A DNA stretch of 17,869 nucleotides from JBCCAG01 sp050330955 (lineage in GTDB: Bacteria > Cyanobacteriota > Cyanobacteriia > CAKZMO01). The stretch lies in the NCBI GenBank assembly GCA_050330955.1, contig JBHJHJ010000057.1, forward strand, positions 1 to 17,869. Direction: 5' to 3'. Positions 1-7,725 of the stretch are shown one piece after another. How positions within the stretch are numbered: the first letter of the stretch is position 1; every line of letters begins with the position of its first letter. The notes under the pieces are model-generated. The model was not told the origin of the DNA. It saw only the letters and a program-made list of their open reading frames with translations, and ran no database searches. The translations under genes and the position numbers were made by a program.

Positions 1-380
1 TATCCAAGCTTTTTCTAGATGCGCTTAGCTTTCAAACTATTCTCTTGTCTAGGTCCAGTGGCCTCGGTTGAGTTCGCCGCAGCTCCCTCTCTCTCGACCG
101 CTTAGACAATATAACGAAGATTTCGTGGAAGTGTCAACTAAAAATCTTGAGGATTTGCAAATTCCTTTGAATCGCTTGTTCTGAAAGAGCTTCGGCGATA
201 TTTCGCATTGTGAAGACACCTTTTTCTTAAGCAGATTTAGCGTCGGTGAGTGGACTCTAGGTCATTCATGTAGCGATCGCCACCCCACATACGCAACTAT
301 AGAGACGTAGCACCTCCAAGGGGTGAGTCATCGCTAAGATAGTTAGCGGATAGGCGACATAAGCACTGAGGAATGGCAGC
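1..380. other. Non-coding leader region upstream of glyQ
   Basis: No convincing gene is visible on either strand. The first 240 bases are AT-rich with short uninterrupted frames only. A HIP1 palindrome lies at 273-280. Just before glyQ are two small inverted repeats. One is at 311-325 (CACCTC / GGGGTG, three-base loop, one G-T pair). The other is at 332-348 (CGCTAA-GATAG-TTAGCG, perfect 6-bp arms). They may fold in the 5' leader of the glyQ mRNA. I found no promoter hexamers good enough to call. Confidence 0.5.
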
Positions 381-1256
381 GTGAATTTTCAATCGGTTAT
401 CGCGACGCTGAACGGCTTTTGGAGCGATCGCGGCTGCGTGATCGTCCAGCCCTACGACACCGAGAAAGGTGCTGGGACCAAAAGCCCCCACACCTTTTTA
501 CGCGCCATCGGCCCTGAGCCGTGGTCGGTGGCCTACGCTGAACCCTGCCGCCGCCCATCTGACGGTCGCTACGGCGAGAACCCCAACCGTGTGCAGCACT
601 ATTATCAGTATCAGGTGCTAATTAAGCCCTCTCCCGACAACGTTCAGGAGGTCTATCTGGACTCACTCAAGGCGCTGGGGATTAGGCCAGAGGACCACGA
701 CATTCGCTTTGTAGAAGACAACTGGGAAGACGCTGCTGTAGGTGCCTGGGGCGTGGGCTGGGAAGTCTGGCTCGACGGCATGGAGGTGACTCAGTTTACC
801 TATTTTCAGCAGTGCGGCGGGCTGGACTGTCGCCCGGTGTCGATAGAGATTACCTATGGGCTAGAGCGCCTCACCATGTATTTGCAGGAGGTGGATTCTA
901 TCTTTGATATCCGCTGGAACGACGCCCTGACCTATGGCGATGTGTTTTTACAGGGGGAAATCGAGAACTCCACCTACAACTTTGAGGCCTCGGATGCCAA
1001 GGTGCTGTTTGACTTATTTGACACCTACGAGGGGGAGGCCAAGCGGTTAATGGAGAAAGCGCTGGTGCTGCCCAGCTACGATCAAGTGCTCAAGTGCTCC
1101 CATACGTTTAACCTGTTGGACGCTAGGGGCGTAATTTCGGTGACGGAGCGGACCCAATATATTCGCAAGATTCGTGGTCTGGCCCGGCAGGTGGCCCAGC
1201 TCTACCTGAAGCAGCGCGAGGCCCTGGGCTTTCCCCTACTCACCCAAGTCTCTTAA
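381..1256 (+). CDS. glyQ: Glycyl-tRNA synthetase alpha subunit
   Basis: Catalytic alpha subunit of the bacterial alpha2-beta2 glycyl-tRNA synthetase (class II), which activates glycine with ATP and charges tRNA-Gly in the cytosol. The 291-residue product has the family's usual length and is strongly conserved throughout. It opens with MNFQSVIATL and has the blocks YDTEKGAGTKSPHTFLRAIG, AEPCRRPSDGRYGENPNR, FVEDNWEDAAVGAWGVGWEV and TQFTYFQQCGG. The start is GTG at 381: the nearby ATG at 373 reads into a stop after two codons, and GTG gives the canonical N-terminus. The beta subunit (glyS) is not in this window, as is common in cyanobacteria where the two genes are unlinked. The next gene starts 35 bp downstream on the same strand but is functionally unrelated. 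Confidence 0.98.
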   Translation: MNFQSVIATLNGFWSDRGCVIVQPYDTEKGAGTKSPHTFLRAIGPEPWSVAYAEPCRRPSDGRYGENPNRVQHYYQYQVLIKPSPDNVQEVYLDSLKALGIRPEDHDIRFVEDNWEDAAVGAWGVGWEVWLDGMEVTQFTYFQQCGGLDCRPVSIEITYGLERLTMYLQEVDSIFDIRWNDALTYGDVFLQGEIENSTYNFEASDAKVLFDLFDTYEGEAKRLMEKALVLPSYDQVLKCSHTFNLLDARGVISVTERTQYIRKIRGLARQVAQLYLKQREALGFPLLTQVS

Positions 1257-1291
1257 CCTTTATTCCCTTTATCTCACTCTGCGATCGCCCT

Positions 1292-2077
1292 ATGGCTCTT
1301 CGATTTTTGCGACGCTCAGCGCGATATCTCGTGCTGTTTTGGTCAACCCTTTCGCATCAGGCCATGCCGCTGCCCGCCATCGCTGGTCCCAGCATTCCAA
1401 CCGTGAACTGGGCTGACACCGCGATCGCCTATCGAAACCACATCGGCGAAGACATTACCCTTTACTGTCCGGCTCACGGCTCCCCCGCCCCCACCTGGGG
1501 CACCGACCGCTATAGCAGCACCTCCTCCCTGTGCACCGCTGCCGTCCACGCGGGCCTGATTACCCTAGATGAGGGCGGCGCCATCGCCATCCGCGTTATG
1601 CCAGGTGAGGCGGTCACCGGCAGCGATCGCAACGAAATATCCACCCTCAGCCGCCCTGAGACCGCCGCCAGCTTCACCTTCACTAACCCCCGCGACTTTG
1701 TCACAGGTCAACTGCCCACCCCTTTTGGCAACCTGCCGCTGCATCCCATCACCTGGGCCACCACGGCTGCCCCAAGCTGGCGGCAGCCCTCCCCCATCGA
1801 AGCCTACTTCTGCCCCGTTGGCGCCGCCCAACCCGTTTGGGGCACCACCGTCTATAGCCAAGACTCTTCTCTGTGCACCGCCGCCGTCCACGCGGGCCTG
1901 ATTGCTTTACGGGGTGGCCCTATTGTGGTGCAGCGGTTGCCCGGTCAGGGGTTTTACTCAGGCTCAACAATAAACCGAATTCGCTCGGGCGATCGCGTCG
2001 GAGGCAGCGGCAGCTTTCGATTCATAGAGGACGCCATTACTGAGGACGCTGTTACTACAGAGCAGCGGAGGCCGTAG
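1292..2077 (+). CDS. Secreted protein with two tandem LCCL domains
   Basis: A 261-residue protein with an N-terminal signal sequence: basic MALRFLRRSARY, then a hydrophobic stretch and a possible cleavage near AIA-G, residues 29-32. After it come two LCCL-type domains, roughly residues 37-132 and 152-245. Each shows the hallmark order of Cys in YCP or FCP, WGT, a Tyr, then S-S-L-C-T-A-A-V-H-A-G-L-I, a P-G turn and a closing S-F-x-F strand. The Cys pairs are C59/C81 and C174/C195, likely disulfides outside the cytoplasm. LCCL domains are known from secreted and surface proteins and are thought to bind ligands or carbohydrate-like polymers; the ligand here is unknown. The two domains share a 33-bp segment with one mismatch, which points to internal duplication. 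The gene follows glyQ by 35 bp, with a HIP1 site in the gap, and is convergent with the dipeptidase gene. Confidence 0.85.
   Translation: MALRFLRRSARYLVLFWSTLSHQAMPLPAIAGPSIPTVNWADTAIAYRNHIGEDITLYCPAHGSPAPTWGTDRYSSTSSLCTAAVHAGLITLDEGGAIAIRVMPGEAVTGSDRNEISTLSRPETAASFTFTNPRDFVTGQLPTPFGNLPLHPITWATTAAPSWRQPSPIEAYFCPVGAAQPVWGTTVYSQDSSLCTAAVHAGLIALRGGPIVVQRLPGQGFYSGSTINRIRSGDRVGGSGSFRFIEDAITEDAVTTEQRRP
1529..1903 (+). repeat. Internal duplication: 33-bp near-identical segment in both LCCL domains
   Basis: Positions 1529-1561 and 1871-1903 both encode L-C-T-A-A-V-H-A-G-L-I and match at 32 of 33 bases; the only difference is a third-position T/C. Surrounding sequence of the two domains is much more diverged. 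This suggests recent gene conversion or strong constraint on this core. Confidence 0.85.
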
Positions 2078-2104
2078 CGAAACAGGCTACAGCAAGCGGG
2101 TCTT

Positions 2105-2845
2105 CTAGACGCCACCGTAGCGGGCGATCGCCTTTTTGTCCGGCTGTTCCTGATTTGTCAGCCAGGCCCACATCTGGTCACCGTAGGAAAAATGCCACCA
2201 CTCCTGCTGATGGCGGCGAAAGCCAGCGCCTTCCATGGCGGTGTTGAGCGTCTGGCGGCGGTTGTGGAAGCGCGCATGGTTGGGGTTTGGTGTTGTATCT
2301 TTTGGCGTATCTTCGAGCGCAAAGTGGTTGGGGTGAGACCGGGGAGAAATCTCGTCGATAGGCGATCCCATGTCCAATGGCTGACCTGAGCTATCCGCTA
2401 AAGTCAAGTCCACCGCTGCTCCGGTGCTGTGGGGCGGTGGCGTTGTAGCGTCGCCTGTGGGCAGCGCCCAAAACTGGTATACCTGGCTCCATAACCTATT
2501 CTCCTCCTGGGGCGTTAGGGCGTCTTGGGTCAGGCCAAGGGCCTCCACCTGCTCAACAAAAGTGGCCTCCACCATAAACTTTTGGACGGCGACGGGGCGG
2601 TAGGCATCGAAGATGCACAGTTGCCAGTTCGGCTGCGTTTTTTTAAGCAATATTCGGGCCTGAACGAGTCGCTCTAAGACGCCTTGGCGAAGGAAGTAAG
2701 GAGAGTGGGCGCCGTAAGGGGCGCTGCGCTGAACGTAGGGGTGGGGCGAGAAGACGGCAAAGTCTTTAAGAGGAATGGGCACTAGAGGTTCACCGCACTC
2801 GTCAATGGGAACGCCGTAGTGGGGTTTAGCAGGGAACTGGGGCAT
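2105..2845 (-). CDS. VanX-type D-alanyl-D-alanine dipeptidase (peptidase M15D)
   Basis: Zinc dipeptidase of the VanX/DdpX family, expected to hydrolyse D-Ala-D-Ala released in peptidoglycan turnover. The 246-residue protein has the catalytic set in correct spacing. R83 lies in F-D-A-Y-R-P. H139 and D146 lie in P-H-S-T-G-A-A-V-D, the SxHxxGxAxD zinc motif. E215 and H218 lie in E-W-W-H. The VanX equivalents are R71, H116, D123, E181 and H184. No signal peptide or membrane segment is obvious, so a cytoplasmic location is likely. The start is ATG at 2845; no strong ribosome-binding site is visible. There is no vanH, vanA or vanS/R-like neighbour, so a role in glycopeptide resistance is not supported; cell-wall recycling or use of D-Ala-D-Ala is the likelier job. 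It is divergent from the exported hydrolase gene and ends 27 bp from the LCCL gene. Confidence 0.9.
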   Translation of the reverse strand: MPQFPAKPHYGVPIDECGEPLVPIPLKDFAVFSPHPYVQRSAPYGAHSPYFLRQGVLERLVQARILLKKTQPNWQLCIFDAYRPVAVQKFMVEATFVEQVEALGLTQDALTPQEENRLWSQVYQFWALPTGDATTPPPHSTGAAVDLTLADSSGQPLDMGSPIDEISPRSHPNHFALEDTPKDTTPNPNHARFHNRRQTLNTAMEGAGFRRHQQEWWHFSYGDQMWAWLTNQEQPDKKAIARYGGV

Positions 2846-3019
2846 TGGACCGTGAAGTCAGGTTGGTTTACCGCAGCCCATCCTACGCGATCGCACTGGA
2901 AGCTGCAGTATGGTTTGACGCGAATTGCTACGCTGACGCTAGCATAGTTGGCATAGCGCGATATTGGCATAGCACGATATTGGCATAGCGACATTTGCAA
3001 AAAAGGTAGTCACGTCAAC
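2846..3019. promoter_or_regulatory. Divergent intergenic region between dipeptidase and hydrolase genes
   Basis: This 174-bp stretch must contain the promoters of both flanking genes. It holds a HIP1 site near 2886 and a triple 16-bp tandem repeat at 2948-2995. A weak AAGG ribosome-binding-like sequence lies about 13 bases before the hydrolase ATG. No clear -35/-10 pair could be assigned. Confidence 0.45.
2948..2995. repeat. Three tandem 16-bp repeats
   Basis: Consecutive units at 2948-2963, 2964-2979 and 2980-2995 have the pattern TTGGCATAGCRCGATA. The first two differ at one base and the third diverges in its last few bases. They end 24 bases before the hydrolase start codon, so they sit in its 5' leader or promoter. 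They could be a direct-repeat operator or simple replication slippage. Confidence 0.8.
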
Positions 3020-4705
3020 ATGGTTCTTTTCTCGACTTGGCGACGGCGCTGGCTTGGCAGCGCTTTAGTGCTGATGCTCTTGACTTTGGCCTGGCCCGCG
3101 CGAGCCGCAGAGCGAATTTTTCTTTACTTCAGCATCCTGGAGCGCTCCATCGATATCAGCAGCCTAGAGGCCTTTGCTGAAGATGGCACCGTTAACCGGC
3201 AGCTTAGCGGCTACTTTTCCCTTGCCGGCGTAGATGAAGCAGAGCATGCGGAGCTTCGGCGGGTGCTTCAAGAGCCCGCTCCCATTGAACCAGACTTGCT
3301 CTCACGCATCCTCTACACGAATATTGGCGAGGAGATTTTGCATAACTTCGGCAAACTACTGCGCACAGAGGCAGGAGTCAACGGTGAATACGCCCTTAGA
3401 GCAGCACTGCTGCTGGCAGTGGCTGAAGATGACCTGTCATTGCTCAACTTCCTGCGTCATCTTCCCCTAGATATGCGCGTCAATCTGCAGTCGGTCTTGG
3501 AGCTGACTCAGAGCGTCGGAGACGTGGCGGACGCCACCCGGTTTGCAATCGAAAAGCTAGAAGATCTTTCGGATGAGGAAGCCGGGAAAGACGTCGCGGT
3601 GGACTACGCAGGCCTGCCGCAGCTGGATCAAAGGGGTGACTATGGGGTGCGATCGCTGCGCTGGAGCCTAACGTCTGAGCGGCAGAATCTTCAGTCTGGC
3701 GAACCCTACCCACGCGAATTCTATGTGAATGTGGTTCATCCTGCGCAGTGGCGCCCCGGAAAAACTCCCGTGATCGTGCTCTCCCATGGACTGGCTTCTC
3801 GCCCCGAGTACTTTGCTGGTTTGGCGGCGCACATGGCCTCCTACGGCTACGTGGTGGCCATGCCCCAGCATCCTGGAAGTGACGTAAATTATCAAAATGA
3901 TCTGATTAAAGGGCTGACCAATACCCTATTCGATTTAGGCGAATTTATCGATCGCCCCCAAGATATCTCTGCGGTAATCGATGAGCTTGAGCGGCGCAAC
4001 GACAGCGAATTTGGCGGACGGCTGGACCTCGAGCACGTTGGGGTCGGTGGCCATTCCTTCGGAGGCTATACCGCCCTCGCCGTGGCTGGCGCAACCATCG
4101 ACTTCAAGAATCTGGAGACCGAATGTGGCGATCGCTTTGGCTACCTCAACACGTCGCTGCTACTACAGTGCCAGGCGCGTGAGCTGCCCCGCCAGGCCTA
4201 TACGTTTCGCGATGAGCGGGTGCAGTCGGTGCTCGTGATGAATCCGGTAAACAGCAGCATTTATGGCCGTGAAGGGCTGAGCCAAGTTCAAATTCCTGCT
4301 CTAGTCCTATCGGGAAGTCACGATCCAGCTACGCCTGCGGTGTTTGAGCAGTTTCGTACTTTTCCTTGGTTGGGGTCCCAAGAGCGATATTTGGGGCTAA
4401 TTGAGGGACACGCCCACATTGATTTTTCAGTCATTGATCCGGGCATCACCGATACTATTAATTCAATCAATGGACTCACCCTAGCGGAGTCCGAAATCAT
4501 AGAAACCTATTCCCAGGGATTCAGTCTGGCCTTTTTCGGTGTGCATGCGGCGCAGGATGAGGACTATCGTCGCTACTTGCAGGCGTCCTATTCCGATTTT
4601 TTGAGTCGGGAGCAGAGGTCTCCGCTACACCTCATTAGTGATGCGACGAATCCCGAGCTAGAGTCAGTGATTGAGGATTTCTTGGCTGATGGCCTGCTCG
4701 ACTAG
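3020..4705 (+). CDS. Exported DUF1400 / alpha-beta hydrolase (PAF-acetylhydrolase-like)
   Basis: A 561-residue serine hydrolase of a type common in cyanobacteria. Residues 1-29 form a signal peptide: basic FSTWRRRW, hydrophobic ALVLMLLTLAW, cleavage near ARA-A. Residues of about 30-165 match the cyanobacterial DUF1400 domain (R-I-F-L-Y-F, L-E-A-F-A-E-D-G, Y-T-N-I-G-E-E-I-L, ALRAALLLA). The rest is an alpha/beta hydrolase with oxyanion strand V-L-S-H-G-L-A-S, nucleophile Ser346 in G-H-S-F-G-G, acid Asp435 in G-S-H-D-P and catalytic His probably 466 in G-H-A-H-I-D-F. The overall arrangement resembles PAF-acetylhydrolase/lipase-like esterases. The substrate cannot be read from sequence, but an exported lipid or ester hydrolase is likely. 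The start is ATG at 3020. The gene converges on topA with a hairpin between them. Confidence 0.88.
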   Translation: MVLFSTWRRRWLGSALVLMLLTLAWPARAAERIFLYFSILERSIDISSLEAFAEDGTVNRQLSGYFSLAGVDEAEHAELRRVLQEPAPIEPDLLSRILYTNIGEEILHNFGKLLRTEAGVNGEYALRAALLLAVAEDDLSLLNFLRHLPLDMRVNLQSVLELTQSVGDVADATRFAIEKLEDLSDEEAGKDVAVDYAGLPQLDQRGDYGVRSLRWSLTSERQNLQSGEPYPREFYVNVVHPAQWRPGKTPVIVLSHGLASRPEYFAGLAAHMASYGYVVAMPQHPGSDVNYQNDLIKGLTNTLFDLGEFIDRPQDISAVIDELERRNDSEFGGRLDLEHVGVGGHSFGGYTALAVAGATIDFKNLETECGDRFGYLNTSLLLQCQARELPRQAYTFRDERVQSVLVMNPVNSSIYGREGLSQVQIPALVLSGSHDPATPAVFEQFRTFPWLGSQERYLGLIEGHAHIDFSVIDPGITDTINSINGLTLAESEIIETYSQGFSLAFFGVHAAQDEDYRRYLQASYSDFLSREQRSPLHLISDATNPELESVIEDFLADGLLD

Positions 4706-4741
4706 GGTCTGTTCTGTCAAAAGGGCGAAACTGCCTGAGCA

Positions 4742-4777
4742 GGAGAGAAGACATTCGGCATAGCGAATCTTCTCCCC
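4742..4777. terminator. Hairpin between convergent genes, likely bidirectional terminator
   Basis: Arms GGAGAGAAGA (4742-4751) and TCTTCTCCCC (4768-4777) pair with one mismatch. After a two-base bulge the stem continues with TTCG (4754-4757) and CGAA (4764-4767) around a six-base loop. A further outer pair CTGTCAA (4714-4720) / TTGACAG (4780-4786) could extend the structure. There is no long T-run on either side, so it may act as an mRNA 3' end stabiliser as much as a classic intrinsic terminator. It lies between the stops of the hydrolase (4705) and topA (4792). Confidence 0.65.
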
Positions 4778-4791
4778 ACTTGACAGGATGA

Positions 4792-7725
4792 CTACGCTGA
4801 CTGCTTTTCCGCTTCTGCAGCCCGCGCTGCCTTCTGAGTTGAGTGCCCAGACGATCCATTAGTCGATCCATTCACAGAAGCTCCGCTAGAATCTGCGCCG
4901 TTAGACGCTGCCTTAGACCCATTAGAAGCGACTTCAGCCTCTGTAGACGCTGCCTTCGCGCCCTTAGCCGCAGTTTTCTTAGCTGTAGTTTTCTTAGCTG
5001 CAGTTTTCTTAGCCGCAGTTTTTTCATCAGCAGTTTTCTTAGCAGTAGCCTTCTTGGCCGTTGACTTCTTAGCGGTGGTTTTCTTTGCTGCAGACTTAGT
5101 CGATTTGCTGGATTGTGACGTTGATTTTGCTTTAGTCGATTTGCCCTTACCCTTAGTTGCTGCCTTCGCCGACAGCAGCTCAACCGCCTTCTCCAGCGTA
5201 ATCGACTCGGCAGTCTCCCCCTCTGGCAGCGAGGCATTGGTCTTACCTTGCTTCACATATAGTCCATAGGGACCGTCGTACACGCCGATCATCTCACTGC
5301 CCTTGGGATGTTCTCCCAGCTCTCGTAACGGCGTCGCCGACTTGCGCCCGCGCCCGCGCTTAGGCTGGGCCAGCAGCTCAAGCGCTCGGCCCATATCGAC
5401 CGTCAGCACGTCGTCCTCTTTCTTGAGAGATCGGTAGTCATTCTTACCGTCCACGGCCTTTTCATGGACCACGTAGGGACCAAAGCGTCCCAGCCCTGCC
5501 TTGACTTTAAGGCCTGTCTCTGGATGCTCTCCCAATAGACGGGGCAGCGACAGCAGTCCAACCGCCTTGTCGAGGGTGACATCGTTGATGGTCATTCCCT
5601 TGGGCAGCGAGGCTCGCTTGGGCTTTTTAGCCTTCTTGCCTGATTCAGCCGCTTCGTCTTCCTTCACCTCTTCGCCCAGCTGCACGTAGGGGCCATAGGG
5701 GCCGATGAGGACGTAGATAGGCTCGTCTGTCTTGGGGTGGATTCCCAACTGCTCGGGCCCCTCGGTTTTTTGCTTCAGCAGCAGCTGAATCTGCTCGTCG
5801 GTTAGGTCAGAGGGGGTAAGGTCGTGGGGAATGGAGGCTTTAACTGGCCCGTCTTCCCCATCCGCCTCGATGTAGGCCCCGTAGCGCCCAATGCGTACTT
5901 TGACGTCTAGCCCGTCTAGGTTGACGGTGCGCGCTTCGTCTGGGAGAATCTGGTCCTCCCGTTGCTTAACGAGGGTGTCGAGGCCGCTTTGGCCCGAATA
6001 GAACTCCTTCAGATAAGGCAGCCAATTGGTCTCTCCCGTAGAGATATCGTCTAGGGTCTGCTCCATGCGGGCCGTAAACCTAGGATCCACAAGGTCAGGA
6101 AAGTGCTGCTCTAGCAGCGTCGTAACGGCAAAGGCCGTAAAGGTGGGTACTAGGGCATTTTTAATCATCTGGGCATAGCCCCGATCGATGATGGTGCCAA
6201 TGATGGTGGCGTAGGTGCTGGGCCGACCGATGCCCTCACTTTCCAGCATTTTCACCAGAGAGGCCTCAGTGTAGCGGGCTGGGGGCTGAGTCTCATGTCC
6301 CACCGCTTCGAGGGTGCTGCAATCGGGGCGATCGCCCTCACGCAGGGCGGGCAGCACTACCTCCTGGTTCTCAATGGCGGCGTTGGGGTCGTCTGAGCCC
6401 TCCACATAGGCGCGGAAAAAGCCAGGGAAGTCGATGCGCTTGCCCGAAGCGCGGAAGGTAGCGTTGTCCACCTGGAGCTGGACCGTGATGTTCGTCTGGC
6501 GAGCCTCGGCCATCTGGGTGGCGACGGTGCGCTTCCAAATCAGGTCGTAGAGCCGCAGGTCTCGGCCCGAGAGCCCGGTTTCCTGCGGAGTGCGGAAGCT
6601 GCCGCCGGCAGGGCGGATGGCCTCGTGGGCTTCCTGGGCGCCCTTGCTTTTAGTGGAGTATTGGCGCGGGGACAGGCTGAGGTAGTCTTCCCCGTACATG
6701 TTTTGTACGCAGCTACGGGCGGCGGCGATCGCCTGCTGGGATAGGTGCACCGAGTCGGTCCGCATGTAGGTGATGAAGCCGCGCTCGTAGAGGCCCTGGG
6801 CCGTGCGCATGGTGTCGCGGGCCGAGAGGCTGAGCTTGCGGTTGGACTCCTGCTGCAGTGTCGATGTGGTGAAGGGGGGGGAGGGCCTGCGGGTGGCAGC
6901 GCGCTCTTCTAGGCTAGAGACAGTCCAGGCCTGAGACTGCAGCCGCTCTTGAAGCGATCGCGCCTGTTCTTCATTGAGGAGCAGCACATTGCGACCTGCC
7001 GTAACCTGTCCAGTGGATTCGTCAAAGTCGCTGCCTGTGGCCAGTCGGGTGCCGTCTAGGGCCACCAGCTTAGCGTCAAAGGGCGTGTCGTCTTTGGTGA
7101 GTTCTGCCTTCAAATCCCAGTAGGAGCCCTGGCGAAAGGCGCGGCGCTCCCGCTCTCGCCGGACCAGCAGCCGCACAGCCACCGACTGCACCCGACCTGC
7201 CGACAGCCCCCAGGCAATCTTCTTCCACAGCAGTGGGGAAAGCCGGTAGCCCACCAGCCGGTCTAGAATTCGGCGAGTTTCCTGGGCATGTACCAGCTGC
7301 TCATCCACATCGCGGCAGTTTTCCAGCGCCGCCTGAATAGCAGTTTCAGTGATTTCGTGGAACACCATGCGCTTGATGGGCACTTTGGGCTCCAACACCT
7401 GCATCAGGTGCCAGCTAATGCTCTCCCCTTCCCGGTCTTCGTCCGTCGCCAGCACCAGCTCATCCGCATTTTTGAGCGCTGCCTTCAGCTCCTTAACCAC
7501 CTTCTTTTTATCCTTCGGCACCACGTAAAGCGGCTCAAAGTCAGACTCCACGTTGACGCCCAGCTTTGCCCAGTCCTCGGACTTGACTGAGGCCGGAATT
7601 TCGGTGGCGGACTGGGGCAGATCGCGCACATGACCCATGGACGCTTCCACCTGATAGCCAGCCGGTAAGTAATTTCGAATTGTTTTTGCCTTTGTCGGAG
7701 ATTCAACAATAACCAGGGTTGACAT
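4792..7725 (-). CDS. topA: DNA topoisomerase I (type IA)
   Basis: Relaxes negative supercoils by a transient 5'-phosphotyrosine break; essential in most bacteria. The 977-residue product begins with the TOPRIM domain: L-V-I-V-E-S-P-T-K-A-K with E8, and D95-E-D97-R-E99, the metal-binding acidic cluster. The core carries catalytic Tyr320 in F-I-T-Y-M-R-T-D-S. The C-terminal part lacks the four-Cys zinc fingers of the E. coli enzyme. It instead has four topoisomerase C-terminal repeats with cores R-I-G-R-Y-G-A-Y (about 610), L-I-G-P-Y-G-P-Y (about 672), G-L-G-R-F-G-P-Y (about 745) and Y-D-G-P-Y-G-L-Y (about 820). A histone-H1-like Lys/Ala tail (about 855-925) and a Ser/Asn/Gly-rich end follow. 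This build is known in cyanobacteria and actinobacteria, where the basic tail aids DNA binding and processivity. The start is ATG at 7725. Confidence 0.98.
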   Translation of the reverse strand: MSTLVIVESPTKAKTIRNYLPAGYQVEASMGHVRDLPQSATEIPASVKSEDWAKLGVNVESDFEPLYVVPKDKKKVVKELKAALKNADELVLATDEDREGESISWHLMQVLEPKVPIKRMVFHEITETAIQAALENCRDVDEQLVHAQETRRILDRLVGYRLSPLLWKKIAWGLSAGRVQSVAVRLLVRRERERRAFRQGSYWDLKAELTKDDTPFDAKLVALDGTRLATGSDFDESTGQVTAGRNVLLLNEEQARSLQERLQSQAWTVSSLEERAATRRPSPPFTTSTLQQESNRKLSLSARDTMRTAQGLYERGFITYMRTDSVHLSQQAIAAARSCVQNMYGEDYLSLSPRQYSTKSKGAQEAHEAIRPAGGSFRTPQETGLSGRDLRLYDLIWKRTVATQMAEARQTNITVQLQVDNATFRASGKRIDFPGFFRAYVEGSDDPNAAIENQEVVLPALREGDRPDCSTLEAVGHETQPPARYTEASLVKMLESEGIGRPSTYATIIGTIIDRGYAQMIKNALVPTFTAFAVTTLLEQHFPDLVDPRFTARMEQTLDDISTGETNWLPYLKEFYSGQSGLDTLVKQREDQILPDEARTVNLDGLDVKVRIGRYGAYIEADGEDGPVKASIPHDLTPSDLTDEQIQLLLKQKTEGPEQLGIHPKTDEPIYVLIGPYGPYVQLGEEVKEDEAAESGKKAKKPKRASLPKGMTINDVTLDKAVGLLSLPRLLGEHPETGLKVKAGLGRFGPYVVHEKAVDGKNDYRSLKKEDDVLTVDMGRALELLAQPKRGRGRKSATPLRELGEHPKGSEMIGVYDGPYGLYVKQGKTNASLPEGETAESITLEKAVELLSAKAATKGKGKSTKAKSTSQSSKSTKSAAKKTTAKKSTAKKATAKKTADEKTAAKKTAAKKTTAKKTAAKGAKAASTEAEVASNGSKAASNGADSSGASVNGSTNGSSGHSTQKAARAAEAEKQSA
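4957..5091 (-). repeat. Nine 15-bp coding repeats (A-A-K-K-T) in the topA tail
   Basis: Read on the minus strand from 5091, nine consecutive 15-bp units encode A-A-K-K-T and variants (T-A-K-K-S, T-A-K-K-A, A-D-E-K-T, A-A-K-G-A). Several units are nearly identical in DNA (GCTAAGAAAACTGCA type), as expected for expansion by slippage. Copy number is likely to vary between strains. Confidence 0.9.

Noticed and set aside
301..348. T-box riboswitch before glyQ
   Set aside because: No T-box consensus, specifier loop or antiterminator is present, and T-boxes are not expected in cyanobacteria.
2074..2090. Inverted repeat GTAGC/GCTAC as a terminator between the LCCL and dipeptidase genes
   Set aside because: Only 5-bp arms with a 7-base loop and no T-run; it begins inside the LCCL stop region and is too weak to call.
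2782..3000. 72-codon minus-strand open frame extending past the dipeptidase start
   Set aside because: It overlaps the dipeptidase in another frame and begins within tandem-repeat DNA; the product is unlike any family.
4872..5237. Arg/Leu-rich 121-codon minus-strand frame
   Set aside because: It is the alternate-frame reading of the repetitive topA tail; the topA frame is clearly the coding one.
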